Origin: Aquimarina sp.
GTDB lineage: Bacteria > Bacteroidota > Bacteroidia > Flavobacteriales > Flavobacteriaceae
Assembly (NCBI GenBank): GCA_011524575.1
Contig: WTKB01000006.1
Span: 1 to 7,530, forward strand
Reading direction: 5' to 3'
DNA: 7,530 bases
Notes under the pieces: model-generated
Database searches by the model: none
What the model was told of the DNA's origin: nothing
What the model saw: only the letters and a program-made list of their open reading frames with translations
Part shown: positions 1 through 5,591 of the stretch, piece after piece
How positions within the stretch are numbered: the stretch's first letter is position 1
Layout: each line of letters begins with the position of its first letter
Position numbers and translations under genes: made by a program

Positions 1-1
1 T

Positions 2-97
2 ATTGATGTTTTATCAAGTGATTTTATACATAATAAAGAAGTAAATCCTAATTTAATACAAAAAAATAAGTCAAAACTTTCAATTAATTTTTGTTAA
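2..97 (+). CDS. Possible C-terminal end of an upstream gene (partial, hypothetical)
   Basis: One forward frame is open from the window edge for 31 codons and ends at TAA (95-97); the other two forward frames close within the first 44 bases. In DNA this AT-rich, such an open stretch is only mildly unlikely by chance. The translated tail is polar and Lys/Asn/Ser-rich, with no recognisable motif, so no function can be proposed. The opposite strand is also open over much of this stretch but has no ATG, GTG or TTG start in frame before its stop, so I prefer the forward reading. It could equally be intergenic DNA. Confidence 0.25.
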   Translation: MDVLSSDFIHNKEVNPNLIQKNKSKLSINFC

Positions 98-138
98 AAA
101 AAATATGCAATTATGACCTTTGAGTTTTATTAGATTAT

Positions 139-156
139 TTTAAAAAGGTTTTTAAA
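139..156. repeat. Short AT-only inverted repeat
   Basis: Two perfect 8-bp arms (TTTAAAAA at 139-146 and TTTTTAAA at 149-156) flank a central GG. As RNA the stem would be all A-U with almost no loop, so it would be a weak hairpin. It lies between the possible upstream gene end and the OstA-gene promoter, and could be a degenerate terminator, an operator-like site or chance in AT-rich DNA. Confidence 0.2.
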
Positions 157-219
157 TCCACAAAACAATTGGCTTAAAAGATAGTGTGTACATTTTTATT
201 TAGTGCTTTGTTAAATCGT

Positions 220-227
220 TAAATTTG
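220..227 (+). promoter_or_regulatory. Candidate Bacteroidetes -7 promoter element for the OstA-like gene
   Basis: TAAATTTG at 220-227 matches the Bacteroidetes sigma-A -7 consensus TAnnTTTG at every fixed position. It would place transcription start near 232-235 and leave a leader of only about 10 nt before the TTG start at 244. The matching -33 TTG is not evident: the right distance upstream (about 194-202) holds only a T-rich run. The same ten bases, GTTAAATTTG, recur just before the first DUF368 gene, which raises confidence a little. Confidence 0.4.
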
Positions 228-243
228 TAAAAAAAATAACTAC

Positions 244-1932
244 TTGAAATACAATTTTATATATATAATTTTCTTAATAGCCATTTCAATAAAAGCACAG
301 GAAACTAAAGTTATTGATGTAACCTCTGATAGATTACAGATTGATGAGGAAAAATTCCCAGGAGCTACCTTACTAAGTAAGGTTAAAGATCAAGTGCATT
401 TAGTTCATGAAGGTATCGAAATTTGGTGTGATCAAGCGGTACATTATTCGAAAGATCGTTTTGTAAAAGCTTTTGGTAATGTTGAAATACGTCAAGGTGA
501 TTCTATTGTAATGAAAAGTAATTACGCTGAGTACAATGGAATTACCGAGTTTGCCTATGCCAGTACAAATGTTAAATTAACTACACCTGATAATTCATTA
601 ACCACTGATACCTTATTTTTTGATCGTAAAAGACAGCAAGCTTATTACAGAAGCGGTGGTACTGTTAAAGATTCTTCTAATACCTTAAAAAGTAAAATAG
701 GAAGGTATTATATGAACAAAAATAAGTATAGATTTACCCAAGATGTATCAATAGTTAATGCTGAAAATACCGTAAACTCAGACCATCTAGATTATTTTAC
801 TGATTCAGGTTATACTTATTTACATGGAGCTTCTTCTGTAAAAAGCCCCGGGAGTACATTATATTGTGAGAGAGGTTTTTATAACACTAAAACCAATATA
901 GGCTATGCTGTCAAAAATGCTCGAATCGATTATGAAAATAGAATAGTTTTTGGTGATAGTATTTACTACGATAGCAATACAAGCTTTGCTTCGGCCACCA
1001 ACAATATTCGTGTCATTGACACAGCTAATCAAAGTTTAATTAAAGGTCATTATGCTGAAGTGTACAAAGCTAAAGATTCAGTTTTTATCACAAAAAGAGC
1101 TTTAGCTATATCTAAACAAGCTCAAGATTCTATTTTTATACATAGTGATACCATAATGGTAACGGGGAAACCAGATAAACGACTTTTAAGAGGGTATTAT
1201 GATGTGAAAATGTATAAAAAAGGAATGAGTGGTAAGTGTGATTCTGTTAGTGTATCTCAAGTAACAGGTATAACAAAGTTGTTAGGTAAACCTATTTTAT
1301 GGGCAAATAATAATCAAATGACTGGGGATACTATTCACTTAATTTCAAATTTAAAAACACAAAAGCTAGATTCATTAAAAGTGTTTAATAATAGCTTTAT
1401 TGTTCAGCAAGATACTTTAAAACAGGGGTTTAATCAAATTAAAGGATTGACACTTGATGGCCTTTTTCAAAATAATGAATTAACACAAGTAGACATTAAT
1501 AAGAATGCAGAAACCATTTACTTTCAAAGAAATCAAAATTTAGATTTGGTTGGGATAAATAAAATTTTCTGTAGTAGAATAAAAATCCTTTTTAAGGATA
1601 GGCAGTTGACCGATGCTTATTATTATGATAATGTTGAAGGAACTTTGTTTCAGGAACAAAATTTACCAGAAAGCGATCGTCAATTGAAAGGTTTAAATTG
1701 GAGAGGTGAGGAAATGATTACAAGTAAAAAGGATTTATTTACAGATGAAAAACCATTTGAGCTTATAAAAATCGAAGGTTTACCATTACCAGAAGAAGAT
1801 AAAGACTTTTTTGATGAAGAAACTTTAAAAAGAATTAATGAAAATAGTTCTGAAGAATCAAGATTTAAGAATGTTCAATTAGCTCCTGATTCTCAATCTA
1901 ATCAATTAAAAAATAAAAAAGAAGAGAATTGA
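244..1932 (+). CDS. OstA-like (LptA/OstA-fold) periplasmic protein
   Basis: This is a 562-residue protein of the OstA/LptA/LptD-N-terminal beta-jellyroll family, whose members bind the lipid part of LPS and pass it across the periplasm. Residues 4-18 form a hydrophobic signal peptide after a Lys, with probable cleavage near Ala18/Gln19, so the protein is exported. From about 45 to 255 and again from about 300 to 470 there are repeating short beta-strand units with the family's spacing (for example GNVEIRQGDSIVM at 78-90, MTGDTIHLIS at 359-368 and NVEGTLF at 463-469). The end, from about 515, is charged and likely disordered. No transmembrane beta-barrel follows, so it is not LptD; it is much longer than E. 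coli LptA (about 185 residues). Four cysteines (62, 208, 332, 443) are present. TTG at 244 is the only sensible start: an in-frame stop lies at 220-222 and later Met codons would lose the signal peptide. The gene overlaps the next one by 4 bp. Family assignment is strong; the exact transport step is inferred. Confidence 0.85.
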   Translation: MKYNFIYIIFLIAISIKAQETKVIDVTSDRLQIDEEKFPGATLLSKVKDQVHLVHEGIEIWCDQAVHYSKDRFVKAFGNVEIRQGDSIVMKSNYAEYNGITEFAYASTNVKLTTPDNSLTTDTLFFDRKRQQAYYRSGGTVKDSSNTLKSKIGRYYMNKNKYRFTQDVSIVNAENTVNSDHLDYFTDSGYTYLHGASSVKSPGSTLYCERGFYNTKTNIGYAVKNARIDYENRIVFGDSIYYDSNTSFASATNNIRVIDTANQSLIKGHYAEVYKAKDSVFITKRALAISKQAQDSIFIHSDTIMVTGKPDKRLLRGYYDVKMYKKGMSGKCDSVSVSQVTGITKLLGKPILWANNNQMTGDTIHLISNLKTQKLDSLKVFNNSFIVQQDTLKQGFNQIKGLTLDGLFQNNELTQVDINKNAETIYFQRNQNLDLVGINKIFCSRIKILFKDRQLTDAYYYDNVEGTLFQEQNLPESDRQLKGLNWRGEEMITSKKDLFTDEKPFELIKIEGLPLPEEDKDFFDEETLKRINENSSEESRFKNVQLAPDSQSNQLKNKKEEN

Positions 1933-3107
1933 AATTAGATTTTTTTAGGTATCAAGCTCAAACCACTCCTTTCCCATTAGCTATGGAAGTACATAGTGCA
2001 GAGGGATCATATATTTATGATAAACACGGTAAAGCCTATCTAGATTTTGTAGCAGGTGTATCGGCTTGTAGTTTGGGACATAGACACCCTAATGTAGTTA
2101 ATGCTATAAAAAAGCAGCTAGATTCTTATTTGCATGTGATGGTTTATGGAGAGTATATCCAAAAACCAGCAGTTGATCTGACTAAACTAATTGCCCAACA
2201 TTTACCAGCTCCTTTAGAAACTACATATTTAACAAATTCAGGTACAGAAGCTATAGAAGGTTCTTTAAAATTAGCAAGAAGAGTTACAGGAAGAAGCGAA
2301 ATAATTGCAGCAAATTTAGCTTATCATGGGAATACTATGGGGAGTCTAAGTGTAATGGGGTATGAGGAGCGAAAACAAGCTTTTAGACCTTTAATACCTG
2401 ATGTACGTTTTATTGACTTTAATGATTTAGATCAAATATCTAAAATTACAGAAAATACTGCAGGAGTAATATTAGAAACCATACAAGGTGGAGCTGGTTT
2501 CATTCAGCCTAAAAAGAATTATCTAACCCTAGTGAAAAAGCGCTGTGAAGAAGTAGGAGCTCTTTTGATTTTAGATGAAATACAACCTGGAATAGGTAGA
2601 ACTGGTAAGCTTTTTGGTTTTGAAAATTATAATGTAATCCCTGATATTGTAGTCACAGGAAAAGGTTTAGGAGGAGGTTTGCCTATAGGGGCATTTACAG
2701 CTTCAAAAGAACATATGAAGTTATTGACTGATAACCCAATGTTAGGGCATATTACAACTTTTGGAGGAAATCCAGTAATAGCTGCTTCTGCTTTAGCAAC
2801 CTTAAAAACAATAACCGATACTGATATAATTCCACAAACTTTAGTTAAGGAAAAATTATTTAGAAAGTTACTAGTACATCCTCTAATTTCCGAGGTGAGA
2901 GGAGTTGGGTTAATGTTGATCATTATGTTACCCTCACCCGAAATTGCTACCGAAGTAGTAATGAAATGTCAGGATGCAGGTTTAATTTTATTCTTTTTAC
3001 TTTTTGAAAAAAAAGCAGTTCGTATAACACCTCCACTAACTATTTCAGAAGAGGAAATAACCAAAGGATGTCAAGTAATACTTGATGTTTTAGATCAAAT
3101 TCACTAA
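1929..3107 (+). CDS. Class III (fold type I) PLP-dependent aminotransferase, substrate unknown
   Basis: The 392-residue product is full length for the ArgD/GabT/ornithine aminotransferase superfamily and should be a cytosolic PLP enzyme acting on an omega-amino group. Visible landmarks are the PLP-phosphate loop SGTEA (104-108), YHG (132-134) that stacks on the ring, the aspartate of DEIQPGIGRTG (Asp216) that pairs with the pyridine nitrogen, the Schiff-base lysine Lys245 in TGKGLGGGLPIGA, TTFGGNP (276-282) and the C-terminal VRITPPLTISEEE (364-376). The position after YHG is Asn135 where ArgD and GabT have the substrate-carboxylate arginine (HGR), so N-acetylornithine or GABA should not be assumed. 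The start is TTG at 1929, in a TTGA overlap with the previous stop, suggesting translational coupling. The next Met (residue 19) would cut off the N-terminal segment FFRYQAQTTPFP, which resembles relatives. Automatic labels such as aspartate or acetylornithine aminotransferase would be only family-level guesses. Confidence 0.88.
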   Translation: MKLDFFRYQAQTTPFPLAMEVHSAEGSYIYDKHGKAYLDFVAGVSACSLGHRHPNVVNAIKKQLDSYLHVMVYGEYIQKPAVDLTKLIAQHLPAPLETTYLTNSGTEAIEGSLKLARRVTGRSEIIAANLAYHGNTMGSLSVMGYEERKQAFRPLIPDVRFIDFNDLDQISKITENTAGVILETIQGGAGFIQPKKNYLTLVKKRCEEVGALLILDEIQPGIGRTGKLFGFENYNVIPDIVVTGKGLGGGLPIGAFTASKEHMKLLTDNPMLGHITTFGGNPVIAASALATLKTITDTDIIPQTLVKEKLFRKLLVHPLISEVRGVGLMLIIMLPSPEIATEVVMKCQDAGLILFFLLFEKKAVRITPPLTISEEEITKGCQVILDVLDQIH

Positions 3108-3112
3108 ATTAT

Positions 3113-3162
3113 AAGTGTTAAAGTTGATTTGTTAATATATGTGTTAACAATCTAAAACACTT
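3113..3162. repeat. Imperfect two-stem inverted repeat in the aminotransferase-TPR gap
   Basis: An outer pair AAGTGTT (3113-3119) / AACACTT (3156-3162) encloses an inner pair TTGTTAA (3129-3135) / TTAACAA (3144-3150) with an 8-nt loop. It begins 5 bp after the aminotransferase stop, so it may act as a weak terminator or mRNA-end structure. It has no GC-rich stem and is not followed by a clean T-run. The unpaired segments between the two stems (9 and 5 nt) make the whole fold marginal, so it could also be a protein-binding site or chance. Confidence 0.3.
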
Positions 3163-3165
3163 TCA

Positions 3166-3197
3166 TTGACAACACAAATTATTAAATTTTATATTTA
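3166..3197 (+). promoter_or_regulatory. Candidate promoter for the TPR gene
   Basis: TTG at 3166-3168 (within TTGAC) lies 21 bp before TATATTTA (3190-3197), which matches TAnnTTTG at all but the last base. Spacing and order fit a Bacteroidetes -33/-7 promoter and would give a leader of roughly 15 nt before the ATG at 3218. Support is modest because the surrounding DNA is almost all A and T. Confidence 0.3.
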
Positions 3198-3217
3198 ATA
3201 AAGCTAAAACTTATTAT

Positions 3218-4612
3218 ATGTATTTAGAAAATGATGAAAATAACAATCTATCTATCAATAAGTATGAAGCAATGCTTAAATCTAATAAAGTTTTGTTTTT
3301 TGATTCCAATGAGTTTGAAAACATAATTCATTATTACCTAGATGAAGGACAGCTTTCAAAAGCTAAAAAAGCTATTAGCCTAGCACTTTCTCAACATCCA
3401 TCTTCTATTAATTTAAAGTTATTTGAGGTTGAAATTCTTGTATTTGAAAATAAGCTAGATCAAGCTGAAGAAATATTAAACCGTCTTCAAGAAATTGAAC
3501 CTAAAAATGATGAAATATATATTCAAAAGGCTTCAATTTTTTCTAAAAAAAATCAACATAAAAAAGCTATTTTAATTTTAAATACTGCCTTAAAATTAAC
3601 GCAAGATAAAGCAGATGTACATTCATTATTAGGGATGGAGTATTTGTTTATGGATTCATTTGAAGATGCTAAACATCATTTTACTGAATGTTTGTTTTTA
3701 GATCCTGATGATTATTCGGCATTATACAATGTGATTAATTGTTATAATTTTTTAGAACAAACCGATGATGCAATTGAGTTTTTATCTGAATATTTAGATG
3801 TAAATCCTTACTGTGAAATTGCTTGGCATCAGTTAGGAAAGCAATACTTAGTTTTAGGTGAACTAAATAAAGCCTTAGCAGCCTTTGATTTTGCAATTAT
3901 AAGTGAAGATACTTTTGTTGGAGCTTACATAGAAAAAGGTAAAATCCTTGAGAAATTGAAACGTTATCATGATGCTATTGAAAATTATACCATCACCCTA
4001 GGGCTAGAAGATCCTACATCTTATGCATTACTCCACATAGGAAAATGTTATGAAAAATTAAATCAGCCTAAAGATGCTCTTGAGTATTATAAAAAAACAG
4101 TGCATGAAGATCCTTTATTAGATAAAGGCTGGTTAACCATTACAGAGTTTTATCTTAAACAAAAAAATTACCCCAAAGCACTTTATTATATTAATAAAGC
4201 CATTGATATTGATGCTGAAAATGTAAATTATTGGAAGCACTATGCTTTTTTAAATAAAAAGTTAGATAAGTTTGAAGAGGCTGAAATAGGATATCGTAAG
4301 ACTCTTGAGTTAGGTGATATTGAGTTAGATTTATGGTTGAATAGATCAGATGTTTTGTTTAAGCTTGGAGAGAATGATGCTACATTAATTAGTTTAGAAC
4401 AAGCAGCAGAGTTATACCCTGAAAGTGCTGAAATTAATTTTAGAATTGCTGCGATTCATTTTATTAATAATGACATCTCAAATGGAATTCTATTTTTAAA
4501 TAAAGCATTTCAACAAGAACCTGAATATTTTTTAATTATTGAGGAAATATTTCCTTCTTTATTAAACAATGAAACGGTTTTAGAAATTTCAAGAAGATAT
4601 ATTAAGCAATAG
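3218..4612 (+). CDS. Tetratricopeptide repeat (TPR) solenoid protein
   Basis: The 464-residue protein is built almost wholly of 34-residue helix-turn-helix TPR units, with about 11-12 repeats from residue 31 to 436. Typical spacing of small and aromatic residues is clear, for example HSLLGMEYLFMDSFEDAKHH (135-154), ALLHIGKCYEKLNQPKDALE (270-289) and GWLTITEFYLKQKNYPKALY (304-323). Such arrays bind peptides or hold partner proteins together; no catalytic domain is present. There is no signal peptide or membrane segment, so it should be cytoplasmic. The first 30 residues are polar and outside the repeats, and the last 28 form a helical cap. The ATG at 3218 is the natural start. The gene sits 110 bp after the aminotransferase, probably with its own promoter, and 42 bp before the first DUF368 gene. 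The partner and process are unknown; the neighbours suggest, but do not show, an envelope-related role. Confidence 0.88.
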   Translation: MYLENDENNNLSINKYEAMLKSNKVLFFDSNEFENIIHYYLDEGQLSKAKKAISLALSQHPSSINLKLFEVEILVFENKLDQAEEILNRLQEIEPKNDEIYIQKASIFSKKNQHKKAILILNTALKLTQDKADVHSLLGMEYLFMDSFEDAKHHFTECLFLDPDDYSALYNVINCYNFLEQTDDAIEFLSEYLDVNPYCEIAWHQLGKQYLVLGELNKALAAFDFAIISEDTFVGAYIEKGKILEKLKRYHDAIENYTITLGLEDPTSYALLHIGKCYEKLNQPKDALEYYKKTVHEDPLLDKGWLTITEFYLKQKNYPKALYYINKAIDIDAENVNYWKHYAFLNKKLDKFEEAEIGYRKTLELGDIELDLWLNRSDVLFKLGENDATLISLEQAAELYPESAEINFRIAAIHFINNDISNGILFLNKAFQQEPEYFLIIEEIFPSLLNNETVLEISRRYIKQ

Positions 4613-4625
4613 CTTTTTTATTTGT

Positions 4626-4633
4626 TAAATTTG
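4626..4633 (+). promoter_or_regulatory. Candidate -7 promoter element before the first DUF368 gene
   Basis: TAAATTTG at 4626-4633 is a perfect TAnnTTTG match in the 42-bp gap after the TPR gene. Transcription would begin near 4638-4642, leaving a leader of about 15 nt to the ATG at 4655. No full TTG -33 element is present; TTA at 4602-4604 is the closest at suitable spacing. The ten bases GTTAAATTTG are identical to those before the OstA-like gene at 218-227. If real, the promoter rules out the longer TTG start at 4622, which would lie upstream of the transcription start. Confidence 0.35.
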
Positions 4634-4654
4634 AGTAACACTAAACTTTTTAAA

Positions 4655-5584
4655 ATGTCTGGAGATTTAAAAAATCGTTCCTACAAGCATTATTTTTTGA
4701 TTGTTCTTAAAGGTATGGCTATGGGTGCTGCTGATGTAGTCCCTGGTGTGTCGGGAGGAACTATTGCTTTTATTTCAGGAATTTATCAGGAATTAGTTGA
4801 AACTATTTCTGGCTTAAACCTCACTCTTTTGAAAACTTTAAAAAAAGAAGGTTTTTTAGCAGTATGGAATAAAGGTAATTTTTCTTTTATTACTGCTTTA
4901 TTTATTGGGATTTTGATAAGCGTATTTAGTTTAATGAAACTAGTTCATTTTTTATTAGAAAATCATCCCATAAAACTATGGGCTTTCTTTTTTGGTTTAG
5001 TTCTAGCAAGTATTTTATTCATTGGAAAACAAATTAAAAATTGGAACTTATTGAATGTGGTTGTATTGTTAATCAGTGCTATTGTAGCTTATAGTATAAC
5101 TAAACTAGGGACTTCTACATCAAGTGATAATTTATTTTACTTGTTTATGAGTGGTGCAATTGCTAGTTGTGCTATGATTTTACCGGGTATTTCGGGTTCA
5201 TTTATACTTGTATTATTGGGAGCTTACAGCAGTATTACTAAGGCAGTTCATGATTTTGATTTAAATAAAATCATTGTGGTTGCATTAGGGGTTATTACTG
5301 GTCTTTTGTCTTTTTCTCATTTGCTAAAATGGTTATTCAAGCACTATGAAAATTTAACTTTAGCAATCTTAACAGGCTTTGTTCTAGGTTCGTTAAACAA
5401 AATCTGGCCCTGGAAACAGACTCTTGAATCAGTAATTATTGAAGGAAAAGAAGTTATTTTAAAAGAATCTTCAATATTACCGCACAATTATTCTTCTGAA
5501 CCTCACCTTTTATGGGCTATAGTATTAGGATGTACTGGTTTTGGACTTATATTTATATTAGAAAAAATAGCTAAACATAAATAA
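4655..5584 (+). CDS. DUF368 family membrane protein, PopT-like undecaprenyl-phosphate translocase (copy 1)
   Basis: The 309-residue inner-membrane protein belongs to DUF368, a family shown in other bacteria (PopT) to move undecaprenyl phosphate back to the cytoplasmic face for reuse in peptidoglycan and surface-glycan synthesis. The signature GMAMGAADVVPGVSGGT (20-36) is intact and followed by AFISGIY. A second, related motif ILPGISGSFILVLLG (175-189) marks the other half of the internally repeated fold. Ser-His (221-222), TGFVLGSL (240-247) and WPWK (251-254) are also conserved. Hydrophobic segments lie near 78-100, 107-125, 132-150, 204-228, 235-250 and 286-303, with the two PGxSG segments likely re-entrant. 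I chose ATG 4655 over an in-frame TTG at 4622: the extra 11 residues lack resemblance to the family, and a promoter element overlaps that stretch. It is 7 bp before a second DUF368 gene. Function is inferred from family. Confidence 0.88.
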   Translation: MSGDLKNRSYKHYFLIVLKGMAMGAADVVPGVSGGTIAFISGIYQELVETISGLNLTLLKTLKKEGFLAVWNKGNFSFITALFIGILISVFSLMKLVHFLLENHPIKLWAFFFGLVLASILFIGKQIKNWNLLNVVVLLISAIVAYSITKLGTSTSSDNLFYLFMSGAIASCAMILPGISGSFILVLLGAYSSITKAVHDFDLNKIIVVALGVITGLLSFSHLLKWLFKHYENLTLAILTGFVLGSLNKIWPWKQTLESVIIEGKEVILKESSILPHNYSSEPHLLWAIVLGCTGFGLIFILEKIAKHK

Positions 5585-5591
5585 CTTTTTA

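Noticed and set aside
1..85. Minus-strand open stretch near the left edge, a possible divergent gene
   Set aside because: There is no ATG, GTG or TTG start in frame before its upstream stop; it mirrors the open forward frame and has no motif.
98..243. Possible attachment site or insertion-sequence end in the left spacer
   Set aside because: There are no terminal inverted repeats with target duplications, no transposase fragment and no composition shift; only AT-rich short palindromes.
2627..2923. 98-codon open frame on the minus strand inside the aminotransferase gene
   Set aside because: It lies wholly opposite a gene with intact family motifs, has no recognisable domain and reads as an antisense shadow of the conserved PLP region.
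1929..3107. Assigning argD or gabT to the aminotransferase
   Set aside because: The HGR arginine is replaced by HGN and the gene is not near arginine or GABA genes, so a specific symbol is not supported.
4622..4654. Longer N-terminus (TTG at 4622) for the first DUF368 protein
   Set aside because: The 11 added residues do not look like the family, a perfect promoter -7 element overlaps them, and ATG 4655 is close to the conserved region.
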